64,000 nucleotides of DNA from Lachnospiraceae bacterium (GCA_017464645.1 JAFTZF010000001.1:1-64000); one strand, 5' to 3'; positions 32,816-41,383 are shown, counted from the first letter of the stretch. The notes: generated by a model from the letters alone, not told the origin. Numbers and translations: made by a program.

Positions 32816-34435
32816 ATGAGTTTACCATATACAGCTGAGATGATGGAATCTATCAAAAAAGTAGAAGCCGGCAGAGCTGCTCGTATCGGTTTTGAACCCA
32901 GACGTATGACAGCAGATGAAAAGACCGCGCTTCTGGAAGCATTCCATCCGGATTATAACCTGGACACCTTTGAGGAGATCAAGGTTGGCCCCAACGCAGG
33001 CGAGAAGGCACCCAAGGAATTGGTTGAGATCCTTCAGGGCGAAAGCAGGATCAAAGGTCTGGACCTGGATCTGTCCAAGCCGGACTATGATGTAGATGTA
33101 CTGGTTATCGGTGGCGGCGGAGCCGGTTCTTCCGCAGCCATCGAGGCAAACGAGGCCGGTGCAAATGTAATGATCGTTACCAAGCTTCGTATCGGTGATG
33201 CAAACACCATGATGGCAGAGGGCGGTATTCAGGCTGCTGACAAAGAAAATGACTCCCCCGCACAGCATTATCTGGATGTCATGGGCGGCGGCCATTTCGC
33301 AAATGTGCCGGAGCTGGTAGAAAAACTGGTTTGTGACGGCCCTATTGCAGTAAACTGGCTGGACAAATTAGGTGTATTATTCGATAAAGACGAAAACGGC
33401 AGAATGATCACCACCCACGGCGGCGGTACTTCCCGTAAGAGGATGCATGCTGCAGCTGACTATTCCGGTGCAGAGATCATGCGTGTATTAAGAGATGAAG
33501 TACTGAACAGAGGGATCCCGGTAGTGGATTTCACTGCAGCCATCGAGATCATCAAGGATACCGACGGAAAGGCAGCAGGTGCAGTGCTCCTGAACATGGA
33601 GACCAATGAGATCCTGATCGCCAGAGCAAAGACAGTGATCATTGCTACCGGTGGTGCAGGCCGTATGCATTATCAGGGATTCCCCACCTCCAACCATTAC
33701 GGTGCAACTGCTGACGGTCTTGTTCTTGCATACCGTGCAGGCGCTTCCCTGTTGTATCAGGATACACTGCAGTATCATCCCACAGGTGTAGCGTTCCCCT
33801 CTCAGATCTACGGTGCGCTGGTAACCGAAAAGGTTCGTTCCATGGGTGCTATGTTCGTAAACAAAGACGGCGAAGTATTCATGCATCCCCTGGAGACCAG
33901 AGACGTGGCTGCTTCCGGTATCATCAGAGAGTGCAAGGAGAGAGGAAAGGGTGTACAGACCCCCACCGCAGAAGGCATCTGGCTTGACACTCCCATGATC
34001 GATATGATCCACGGAGAAGGCACTCTGGAGAAGAGACTGCCGGGTATGCTCCGTATGTACTTAAGATGCGGTATCGATATGCGTAAGGTGCCCATCGTAA
34101 TTTATCCGACCCTGCATTACCAGAACGGCGGTATCAAGATTTCCGTAAACGGTATGTCTGAAGTAGAAAACCTGTATGTAGCAGGCGAGGCAGTAGGAGG
34201 AATCCATGGCAGAAACAGACTGATGGGCAACTCCCTGCTGGATATTATCGTATTCGGACGCAATGCCGGAAAAGAAGCAGGCGCAAAATGCAAAGAAGTT
34301 CAGTTGAAGGAGCTGACACTGTCCCACGTGGATGATTTCTCTAAGATGCTCAAAGATGCAGGTATCGAACCGAAGGTTGTATCCCCCAAATTATTGCCGG
34401 ACTACAGACCCGAAGGCGTAACAAGATTAAACTAG
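32816..34435 (+). CDS. soluble fumarate reductase-type flavoprotein (FrdA/TfrA-like)
   Basis: 539 residues. About 90 N-terminal residues of unknown role precede the FAD fold (VLVIGGGGAGSSAA at ~96). Catalytic blocks of the fumarate reductase family are present: QYHPTG, TRDVAASGIIREC, PTLHYQNGGI and GRNRLMGNSLLDIIVFGR. The histidine that anchors FAD covalently in FrdA/SdhA (SHTVAAEGG) is Asn130 here (ANTMMAEGG), so FAD should be held non-covalently, as in soluble enzymes. There is no signal peptide and no quinone subunit, so it should be cytosolic. Fumarate to succinate is the predicted reaction; another enoate is possible. Confidence 0.82.
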   Translation: MSLPYTAEMMESIKKVEAGRAARIGFEPRRMTADEKTALLEAFHPDYNLDTFEEIKVGPNAGEKAPKELVEILQGESRIKGLDLDLSKPDYDVDVLVIGGGGAGSSAAIEANEAGANVMIVTKLRIGDANTMMAEGGIQAADKENDSPAQHYLDVMGGGHFANVPELVEKLVCDGPIAVNWLDKLGVLFDKDENGRMITTHGGGTSRKRMHAAADYSGAEIMRVLRDEVLNRGIPVVDFTAAIEIIKDTDGKAAGAVLLNMETNEILIARAKTVIIATGGAGRMHYQGFPTSNHYGATADGLVLAYRAGASLLYQDTLQYHPTGVAFPSQIYGALVTEKVRSMGAMFVNKDGEVFMHPLETRDVAASGIIRECKERGKGVQTPTAEGIWLDTPMIDMIHGEGTLEKRLPGMLRMYLRCGIDMRKVPIVIYPTLHYQNGGIKISVNGMSEVENLYVAGEAVGGIHGRNRLMGNSLLDIIVFGRNAGKEAGAKCKEVQLKELTLSHVDDFSKMLKDAGIEPKVVSPKLLPDYRPEGVTRLN

Positions 34436-34447
34436 GGGGCGTAAAAA

Positions 34448-35599
34448 ATGAATATTCTGACATGGTTTCAGGAAAGTGTGATGAGCAACAGCATGATGAT
34501 CGTGTTTTTGATCGCAGTCATCGGCTATCTGGTAGGAAGAATCCGTATCTGCGGATTGGATCTGGGTACAGCAGGTATTTTGCTGGTGGCACTGGTATTT
34601 GGTCATTTTGGTGTGGAAGTTCCGTCTATCGTAAGGGAAATGGGTCTCATCTGTTTTGTAACGGCAGTAGGCTTTATCGCAGGACCCAAGTTCTTCCGGA
34701 ACTTTAAGTTAAATGCCAAGTCTTATGTACTTCTTGGACTGATTGTCATTGCGGCAGGCGCATTGACTTGTGTGGCCACCATCCTGATTTTCGGTGTACC
34801 CACCGATATCAGTGTGGGTATGATGTCCGGTGCACTGACCAGTACTCCGGGTCTGGCAGCAGCTCTGGAGGCAACCGGATCTGATGCGGCTTCCGTAGGT
34901 TACGGTATTGCATATCCCTTTGGTGTAGTAGGTGTAGTGCTGTTTGTACAGCTGATTCCGAAATTGCTAAAAGTAGATATGGACGCAGAGCGTGCAAAAT
35001 TTGAATCCGTAGCCAATGTAAAAGTGGAAGGCCGGCAGAAGAAACTTCTGGATGTGGATCCTATGGGCTTCTTTGCCTTTGGTCTGGCCATTGTATTGGG
35101 CATCATTCTGGCAAAGATTGAGATACCCCTGCCGGGCGGCGGAGTGTTTGCGCTGGGAACTTCCGGCGGTCCATTGATCGCAGGTCTGGTTCTGGGACAT
35201 TTTGGCCATGTGGGTCCCGTAAATGTAAAAGTAGAAAAACGAATTCTGGAGTGCATGCGTGAATTTGGTCTGGCACTGTTCCTGCTGGGTGCAGGCGTAC
35301 AGGCCGGTGCAGGCTTTGTAGAGATATTAAAAGAACACGGAGCACTGCTGTTCCTGTACGGAGCGCTGATGACCACTGTTCCCATGCTGCTGGGCTATGT
35401 GTTTGCAGTGAAGGTACTGAAGCTGAGTGTATTGAATGCGCTGGGCTCTATCTGCGGCGGTATGACCAGTACACCGGCTCTGGGAACCCTGATTCGTGTA
35501 GCAGGAACCGATGATGTGGCAAGTGCTTATGCAGCTACTTATCCGGTGGCACTGGTTATGGTAGTGCTTTCCTGCCAGTTTATCGGCATCTTCCTGTAG
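34448..35599 (+). CDS. AspT/YidE-type membrane exchanger, predicted dicarboxylate or aspartate transporter
   Basis: 383 residues, about ten helices, built as two copies of the aspartate-alanine exchanger fold. The twin signatures GALTSTPGLAAALEATG and GGMTSTPALGTLIRVAGTDD mark the two halves. Most AspT-family members carry TrkA-C domains between the halves; here only a short charged linker (KVEGRQKK region) is present. Its place between fumarate reductase and fumarase suggests it exchanges aspartate, malate, fumarate or succinate across the membrane; this is inference from position. It starts 12 bases after the flavoprotein. Confidence 0.75.
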   Translation: MNILTWFQESVMSNSMMIVFLIAVIGYLVGRIRICGLDLGTAGILLVALVFGHFGVEVPSIVREMGLICFVTAVGFIAGPKFFRNFKLNAKSYVLLGLIVIAAGALTCVATILIFGVPTDISVGMMSGALTSTPGLAAALEATGSDAASVGYGIAYPFGVVGVVLFVQLIPKLLKVDMDAERAKFESVANVKVEGRQKKLLDVDPMGFFAFGLAIVLGIILAKIEIPLPGGGVFALGTSGGPLIAGLVLGHFGHVGPVNVKVEKRILECMREFGLALFLLGAGVQAGAGFVEILKEHGALLFLYGALMTTVPMLLGYVFAVKVLKLSVLNALGSICGGMTSTPALGTLIRVAGTDDVASAYAATYPVALVMVVLSCQFIGIFL

Positions 35600-35642
35600 C
35601 ATGGCAGTGTATAATTAAGAAGTGTTTTGGAGGTAACAACTC

Positions 35643-36485
35643 ATGCGTGAGATTACAGCACAGCAGATCACAGATGTTGTGGAAAAATTATGTATCGAAG
35701 CAAACCAGTTCCTTCCCAAGGATGTGCAGGGCGCGATTCGCCGCTGCCGTGCCTGTGAGGACTGGGAGATCGCCCAGGGAGTTCTGGACAAGATCATTAC
35801 CAACTTTGAGATCGCAGAGCAGGAGCAGGTCCCCATTTGCCAGGATACCGGCATGGCCTGTGTATTTCTGGAGATCGGCCAGGACGTACATATTGTAGGC
35901 GGCGACTTAAGAGAAGCCGTAGACGAAGGTGTGCGCCGTGGTTATGACAAGGGCTACCTGAGAAAATCTGTAGTAAAAGACCCTGTTCGTCGCGGCAACA
36001 CCGGTGACAACACACCGGCTATGCTCTACACGGAGATCGTTCCCGGCGAGCAGATCAAAATAACCGTAGGCCCCAAGGGCTTTGGAAGTGAGAATATGAG
36101 TGCGATCCGCATGTTCAAGCCCTCTGCAGGCATTGAAGGCATCAAGGATTTTATTCTGGAGACTGTAGAAGCAGCAGGCCCCAATCCCTGCCCGCCCATG
36201 GTAGTAGGTGTAGGAATCGGCGGTACCTTTGACAAATGTGCCCTGCTGGCCAAGAAGGCTCTCATGCGCAGTACCGATGTGCGCAACGGAGATCCCTACT
36301 ACGCAGCACTGGAAGAGGAGATGCTGGAGAAGATCAATAAGCTGGGTATCGGACCTCAGGGCTTTGGCGGCAAGACCACCGCTCTGGCACTGAACATCGA
36401 GACTATGCCCACTCATATTGCCGGCATGCCCTGTGCAGTCAATATCAACTGTCATGTAACACGTCATCAGTCGGAGGTGATCTAA
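35643..36485 (+). CDS. class I fumarate hydratase, alpha subunit
   Basis: 280 residues, the iron-sulfur half of the two-subunit fumarase (malate/fumarate interconversion). Family blocks include PICQDTGMACVFLEIG, RRGNTGDNTPAMLYTEIVPG and GIGGTFDKCALLAKKAL; cysteines in these hold the catalytic [4Fe-4S] cluster. L(+)-tartrate dehydratase uses the same fold, but malate dehydrogenase and fumarate reductase in the operon favour fumarase. GGAGGTAAC precedes the ATG, and the beta subunit follows after one base. Confidence 0.92.
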   Translation: MREITAQQITDVVEKLCIEANQFLPKDVQGAIRRCRACEDWEIAQGVLDKIITNFEIAEQEQVPICQDTGMACVFLEIGQDVHIVGGDLREAVDEGVRRGYDKGYLRKSVVKDPVRRGNTGDNTPAMLYTEIVPGEQIKITVGPKGFGSENMSAIRMFKPSAGIEGIKDFILETVEAAGPNPCPPMVVGVGIGGTFDKCALLAKKALMRSTDVRNGDPYYAALEEEMLEKINKLGIGPQGFGGKTTALALNIETMPTHIAGMPCAVNINCHVTRHQSEVI

Positions 36486-36486
36486 T

Positions 36487-37047
36487 ATGGAAAAACACAT
36501 TCAGCTTCCCTTAACAGAGGAACTTGCAAAGACCCTTCACGCCGGCGACAGTGTTTACCTGACCGGTACCATTTATACATCCCGTGACGCAGGTCACAAG
36601 AGAATGTGCGAAGCCCTTGCCCGGGGCGAAGAGCTTCCCTTTGATCCTACCGATGCAACCATCTACTATGTAGGACCTACACCCGCAAAGCCGGGCCAGG
36701 TCATTGGTTCTGCAGGCCCCACCACCAGCGGCCGTATGGACGCCTATGCGCCCACCATGATGTCCGTAGGTGCCCGTGGCATGATCGGTAAAGGCGCCCG
36801 CCTTCCGGAAGTTGTAGATGCCATGAAGAAATACCACGGTGTTTACTTTGGAGCTATCGGCGGTGCAGGCGCACTGCTTGCAAAATGCATCAAAAAGGCT
36901 GAGTTGATCGCATACGAAGATCTGGGTGCAGAGGCTCTGCGCAAACTCTATGTAGAGGATATGCCGCTGGTTGTCATCATCGACAGCCAAGGCAACAATC
37001 TCTATGAGATGGGTAAAGCCGAGTATCTGGCGAAACAGGAGAAATAA
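36487..37047 (+). CDS. class I fumarate hydratase, beta subunit
   Basis: 186 residues, the partner of the preceding gene (GDSVYLTGTIYTSRDAGHKRM, then GPTTSGRMD, then GAIGGAGALLAK). The start lies right at the alpha-subunit stop with GGAGGTGATC upstream. It is the last gene of the redox operon. Confidence 0.93.
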   Translation: MEKHIQLPLTEELAKTLHAGDSVYLTGTIYTSRDAGHKRMCEALARGEELPFDPTDATIYYVGPTPAKPGQVIGSAGPTTSGRMDAYAPTMMSVGARGMIGKGARLPEVVDAMKKYHGVYFGAIGGAGALLAKCIKKAELIAYEDLGAEALRKLYVEDMPLVVIIDSQGNNLYEMGKAEYLAKQEK

Positions 37048-37055
37048 GAAGAGAC

Positions 37056-37083
37056 AGAAGAGACTGCTGCGGCAGTCTCTTCT
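37056..37083 (+). terminator. hairpin at the end of the redox operon
   Basis: GAAGAGACTGC and GCAGTCTCTTC with a TGCG loop. It is strong but not followed by a clear T-run, so it may protect the 3' end as much as terminate. Confidence 0.55.
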
Positions 37084-37207
37084 AGCTCTACAGGAAATCC
37101 TGTAAGGCGAAAAGTGCTGCCACTCAAGCTGTTTTACTAAGATACACAAGCTGGTCGGGCCGTGCCTGACAGATAGATTAAGAATAAGACAAAGGGGAGG
37201 CGGCTTT

Positions 37208-38791
37208 ATGGCAGAAGTGTCTAAGATCGGAAAAGATTTTCTTAAAACCCTGGGAGGGATGTATACACATATTGGTTTGGTTTTTCAGGTAGCGCCGGAG
37301 ACTGCAAAAGCGCCGAAACAAAAGAAAATCCGAAAGTGGCTGGAGAAAAGATATAAAGAAGCTATACAGACTTTTCCGGATCAGGTACGCAGCTGTTTTT
37401 CAGAAGAGTATTCGGATCAGGAATTGTTCCTTTGGTTGAAAGCTTGTATTGAGCAGCTTCACGCTGATTTTGCCGAAAAGAAACGCTACCATGATAAAAT
37501 TGCCTGCCAGTGGGGAGAGGATGTACAGGAAGCTTTGTGGGATGTGTTGGAGGAAGCGTTATGGAAGTCCGTGAAGGTAGTTGATAACGCCCTTGAAATT
37601 GTTGCAAAAGAAACGCAGGCCTATTGCTGTACCCTGATTTTAGAAGATGTGTGCGGTGTGCCGGAAAAAATAGAAAACAGTTTTCTGGAAGAACTGCAAT
37701 TAGTGCAGGCAGAAGCGGAAAATCGCTATGGTATTGTTGGTATGTGCCGATTGAGAGAAACTGTGGGCCCCGCCAAACTTTGCATTGAGTTTTCATCTGC
37801 AAAGGTCCGGGTAGATGTGTACAATGGTTTTAGCAGCGCCGAGTTTTTTGAGAATCCCTGGAGGTTTTTACGGACCATAGCTTTTGGAATAGGGCAGAAA
37901 TTACAGTTGCAGGGAAATTATTGCAATGCTGCAGAGAAAGAACTATTGCCCGTTATTCAAGAACTTGTGAATTTGGAGCATTGGCTGGAAATGCCCGAAT
38001 CACCGTTTTTGGAGTTCCCTGAATTAAAAAGGTCAGCGGTTCAATATGGATGCAAGAGAGTCACTGTGTTGCTTGAGAAGGCAGAAAAGCAAAAGGCCGG
38101 AAGTAAAAAATGGAATCGTTTGGAACGTCAGATAGTTGCAGAACTTTGCAAGAAAGATTGTGAGCCCTTGTGGAGAGATCTTTTTGACAAGTTTCAAGTT
38201 TCCCAGAGAGATTATCCTAACAAAATGGAAAACTATTGTTCGGCGGAACATCTTTTAGAAATCCGGACAAAGATACAGGGCTTGATGCATTCACACGGCT
38301 ATAGTGGTACTTATCCTGATTTTGTAAAATATGCGCCAATGAAGGGCTTGCACGTAGTGGAATCCTACGGCGTAAACTATACGGTCGGTATGGAAAAGAA
38401 TGCGGTATATCGGATTCATTGTTTGGAAACGGTTGAAGATTCTGATTCCTTTGCAGTTCATTTTTTACATGGAACCGCACTTTGTAAATATAACCAGAAA
38501 ATAACAGATATCTATTCTTGTCTTTTTAATGCAAAAGGCAGGTGCTGGTATGATCAGGTAAGCTATTATTGGACAACGGACGAAAACACGGAATTGGAAG
38601 AGGAGAATTTAGAAACAAAGGTCACAATTTGCGTAAAGAGAGCAGAATGCAAAAGACTTACAAAAGAAGAGAGAAAAGCAATTTATACAGGAGAGGAATC
38701 TTATGCAAGTTTGTTTCTGTTTTGGCTCATTAGCTGGATTGGCTTTGGCGGGGCCATGGGAGTTGTGGACGTGTTGGCAAAAAGAAAATAA
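37208..38791 (+). CDS. hypothetical protein with C-terminal membrane helix, 527 aa
   Basis: GGGGAGGCGGCTTT precedes ATG 37208. The protein is mostly soluble, rich in charged and aromatic residues, with a helical middle. A single C-terminal hydrophobic segment (SLFLFWLISWIGFGGAMGVV, ~500-520) suggests a tail anchor. No motif or family is recognised. It is more AT-rich than the operon before it and has its own terminator, so I treat it as an independent accessory gene. Confidence 0.7.
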   Translation: MAEVSKIGKDFLKTLGGMYTHIGLVFQVAPETAKAPKQKKIRKWLEKRYKEAIQTFPDQVRSCFSEEYSDQELFLWLKACIEQLHADFAEKKRYHDKIACQWGEDVQEALWDVLEEALWKSVKVVDNALEIVAKETQAYCCTLILEDVCGVPEKIENSFLEELQLVQAEAENRYGIVGMCRLRETVGPAKLCIEFSSAKVRVDVYNGFSSAEFFENPWRFLRTIAFGIGQKLQLQGNYCNAAEKELLPVIQELVNLEHWLEMPESPFLEFPELKRSAVQYGCKRVTVLLEKAEKQKAGSKKWNRLERQIVAELCKKDCEPLWRDLFDKFQVSQRDYPNKMENYCSAEHLLEIRTKIQGLMHSHGYSGTYPDFVKYAPMKGLHVVESYGVNYTVGMEKNAVYRIHCLETVEDSDSFAVHFLHGTALCKYNQKITDIYSCLFNAKGRCWYDQVSYYWTTDENTELEEENLETKVTICVKRAECKRLTKEERKAIYTGEESYASLFLFWLISWIGFGGAMGVVDVLAKRK

Positions 38792-38802
38792 GAGATAAAT
38801 AA

Positions 38803-38840
38803 AAATCCACTGTGTAAATATTCCATTACACAGTGGATTT
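38803..38840. terminator. bidirectional terminator
   Basis: AAATCCACTGTGTAA and TTACACAGTGGATTT arms between the convergent genes. Confidence 0.85.
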
Positions 38841-38860
38841 CTTATATATACAAATTTTTG

Positions 38861-40258
38861 TTACGAAGCCGTTCTCATACCTGCCTCCGCCTGTTTAAAC
38901 CGCTTCAGCTCCGGAGCCACCAGTGCGATGGCTAAGATGGCTGCCGCCCCGTCTGCGATGGGACCTGCGTACATGACTCCGTCAATACCGAAGAACAGCG
39001 GGAAGATGAGGATCAAAGGCAGCAGGAACAAAATCTGCCGGGTCAGGGAAACAATAACCCCCTTTTTGGCTTTTCCCGTGGCAGTGAATAAAAAGTTGCA
39101 CATGGGCTGGAAACCATTTACCAGGACCAGCATCATATAGATGCGGAAATAGCGAATGCCGAACTGGTAGTACAGCTCATTTCCGTCTCCGAAAATACTG
39201 ATGATCTGCCGGGGCAGCAGCTGGAAGCACAGGAAGAAGACAAAGGAAATGGCAGTTACAGTGGTAAGGCCCTGGCGGAAGGTACGGCGCACACGGTCGT
39301 ATTGCTTGGCGCCGTAATTAAAGCCAAAGATGGGCTGACAGCCCTGGGCCGTACCGATGACAAAGGCCATGTAAATGACGTTTACTTTGCTGATGACACC
39401 TACGCAGGCCATGGGAATATCACTTCCGTAAATGGACTGCTTACCATAATAAGTCAGGGTATTATTCATGGTGATCTGTACCAGCATCATGGCCACATTG
39501 TTAAAGAAAGGTGACATGCCAAGGGTCATGATAGATTTCAGCATGGAGAACTGCGGCCGGAAGAGGCTGCGCCTCCAGGTCACATGCTTGGCCCGGAATA
39601 AATAGGCGAAAGCCATGGCAGCAGACACCATCTGGCTGATGACAGTGGCGATAGCGGCTCCGGCGATTCCCATCTCAAACTTAAAAATAAAAATTGGGTC
39701 CAGGATCGTATTTAAAACAGCGCCGAACAGGGTACAGACCATGGAATAGGTAGGGCTTCCGTCTGCCCGGATAAAGTTGCTGACACCTACGGAAAACAGC
39801 AGGAAGGGAATACCGATAGCTGTAATGCGGGTGTAGGTGAGAGCCAGAGGGTAGACCTGGTCAGAGGCTCCGAACAAATAGAGAACAGGCTCCAAAAAGA
39901 TAGAGACCAGCAGAGCCAGTGCCACGCCTGTGATCACCAGATAGATGATACCGTTTCCAACAGCCAGCTCGGCTTTTTCCTTTTTGCCTGCGCCCTGGTT
40001 CAGATTGAAGTTGGCCGCAGTACCCACGCCCAGCAGCAGAGTCAGCGCGGCACAGAAGGTGGTCAGAGGAAAAGCTGCATTGGTAGCTGCGTTTCCCAGG
40101 ATGCCTACGCCTTGTCCGATAAAAATCTGGTCCACGATATTGTAAAGGGCGGAGACCAGTCCGCTGACAATACTGGGGATGGCAAATTTTAAAATTAGTT
40201 TTTTCGTTTTTTCATAGCCCAGAGGATTCCGGGAGGTGTTTGTCTGAATGGTATTCAC
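38861..40258 (-). CDS. MATE family efflux transporter
   Basis: 465 residues with twelve membrane helices in two similar halves, of the NorM/DinF class that expels drugs or metabolites using Na+ or H+. The opening GYEKTKKLILKFAIPSIVSGL and the IFIGQGVG/NAATNAAFP region are typical. It has a ~150-base leader (promoter at 40414-40442) containing a terminator-like hairpin, so read-through control is possible. The substrate is unknown. Confidence 0.9.
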   Translation of the reverse strand: MNTIQTNTSRNPLGYEKTKKLILKFAIPSIVSGLVSALYNIVDQIFIGQGVGILGNAATNAAFPLTTFCAALTLLLGVGTAANFNLNQGAGKKEKAELAVGNGIIYLVITGVALALLVSIFLEPVLYLFGASDQVYPLALTYTRITAIGIPFLLFSVGVSNFIRADGSPTYSMVCTLFGAVLNTILDPIFIFKFEMGIAGAAIATVISQMVSAAMAFAYLFRAKHVTWRRSLFRPQFSMLKSIMTLGMSPFFNNVAMMLVQITMNNTLTYYGKQSIYGSDIPMACVGVISKVNVIYMAFVIGTAQGCQPIFGFNYGAKQYDRVRRTFRQGLTTVTAISFVFFLCFQLLPRQIISIFGDGNELYYQFGIRYFRIYMMLVLVNGFQPMCNFLFTATGKAKKGVIVSLTRQILFLLPLILIFPLFFGIDGVMYAGPIADGAAAILAIALVAPELKRFKQAEAGMRTAS

Positions 40259-40330
40259 AGGAAGTTCCTCGCTTTAGTAATAAATGTGAAAAGAGTGAGA
40301 AGCCAGCCGAGCGGCAATCTCCAATAAGTA

Positions 40331-40382
40331 GAAAAAGGGCAGGAACCAGAGGAAGGCAAACCCAATGTCTAACCAGGTTCCT
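40331..40382 (-). terminator. terminator-like hairpin in the MATE leader
   Basis: On the minus strand AGGAACC and GGTTCCT arms are followed by GCCCTTTTTC. It lies between the promoter and the gene, which is the position of an attenuator. The loop is 28 bases. Confidence 0.4.
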
Positions 40383-40413
40383 TTGGTGGAAGGATTTTTG
40401 AGTAGATACCTAT

Positions 40414-40442
40414 ATCATATCACAATTTTATTTACCAGACAA
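40414..40442 (-). promoter_or_regulatory. promoter of the MATE gene
   Basis: Minus-strand TTGTCT (40442-40437), a 17-base spacer and TATGAT (40419-40414). Confidence 0.6.
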
Positions 40443-40514
40443 TCTACCCCGTTAAAAATCAGGTATTCCCAAGTTTTCAAATTTGTTGTATTCTAAAAGA
40501 TAAGGAAACATCCA

Positions 40515-40528
40515 CGGGCCCAGGCCCG
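40515..40528. promoter_or_regulatory. CGGGCC-CA-GGCCCG inverted repeat before the CsoR-type gene
   Basis: A perfect 6+6 palindrome 24 bases before the preferred start. CsoR/FrmR-family repressors bind G/C-tract palindromes of this kind, so autoregulation is plausible; the binding itself is not shown. Confidence 0.4.
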
Positions 40529-40551
40529 GAAAGAAAGTGCAGGGATTACCC

Positions 40552-40881
40552 ATGGAAGAAAAGAAACAGGAATTGCAGCAGGAGGAATCATGCTGCTGTT
40601 GTCAGAAGAAAAAACATCGTGAAACAGAGGAGTATCGCAATCTTCTCAATCGCCTGAGCCGCATTGAAGGCCAGGTGCGGGGTGTGCGCAATATGGTGGA
40701 AGAGGAGCGTTACTGCGTGGATATTTTGAATCAGGTATCTGCCATTCAGTCGGCTCTCAACAGCTTCAACAAGGAGCTTTTGTCCAGCCACATCAAGACC
40801 TGTGTGGTGGAGGATATTCGGCGGGGCGATGAACAGGTGGTGGACGAGCTGTGCGAAGCTATCAAGAAACTCATGCGATAA
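40552..40881 (+). CDS. CsoR/FrmR family metal- or thiol-sensing repressor
   Basis: 109 residues from ATG 40552; an in-frame GTG at 40537 is the alternative. An all-helical DUF156 protein: NLLNRLSRIEGQVRGVRNMV is diagnostic. The copper-sensor ligands of CsoR are present, a Cys in RYCVDIL and His/Cys in SHIKTC, so copper(I) sensing is likely. The N-terminal tail has an unusual run of four cysteines (SCCCCQKKK). No copA or copZ is adjacent, so its main target is elsewhere; it leads a run of unrelated small genes. Confidence 0.85.
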   Translation: MEEKKQELQQEESCCCCQKKKHRETEEYRNLLNRLSRIEGQVRGVRNMVEEERYCVDILNQVSAIQSALNSFNKELLSSHIKTCVVEDIRRGDEQVVDELCEAIKKLMR

Positions 40882-40897
40882 CGGACGGTAAAGGAAA

Positions 40898-41383
40898 ATG
40901 GCTAAGAAGGAAAAAGACGTAAAGACCAATGCCATGCGCATTTTGGAAAAGATGAAGATTCCCTATGAGGTGCATACCTATGAGTGTGAGGACTTCCTGG
41001 ACGGAGTTCAGGTGGCTGATCTGCTGGGGCAGTCACATGAGAAAGTATATAAGACACTGGTGGCGGTGGGGAAGAGTAAGGAGCACTATGTGTTCGTGAT
41101 CCCCATCGAAGCTGAGCTGGATTTGAAGAAGGCAGCCAGGGCCGCGGGAGAAAAGTCCGTGGATATGCTGCCGTTAAAGGATCTGACCCAAGTGACGGGC
41201 TATATTCGGGGCGGATGTACGGCGCTGGGTATGAAAAAACAGTTTCCGGTATTTGTGAATGAGAGCGCCGGGGCGCTGGAACGGATCGTGGTTAGCGGGG
41301 GACGTCGCGGCTCTCAGATTGAATTAAAGCCTGAGGACCTGGTGCGGGCGGCAGGCGGTAAGCTTGCGGATGTGGTAGTATGA
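40898..41383 (+). CDS. YbaK/EbsC-type Cys-tRNA(Pro) deacylase
   Basis: 161 residues. It removes cysteine wrongly attached to tRNA-Pro. The fold is shown by TYECEDFLDG, the lysine in EKVYKTLVA, GYIRGGCTALG and the glycine-rich GGRRGSQIEL. It follows the CsoR gene by 16 bases, and its stop overlaps the next start (ATGA). Confidence 0.9.
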   Translation: MAKKEKDVKTNAMRILEKMKIPYEVHTYECEDFLDGVQVADLLGQSHEKVYKTLVAVGKSKEHYVFVIPIEAELDLKKAARAAGEKSVDMLPLKDLTQVTGYIRGGCTALGMKKQFPVFVNESAGALERIVVSGGRRGSQIELKPEDLVRAAGGKLADVVV

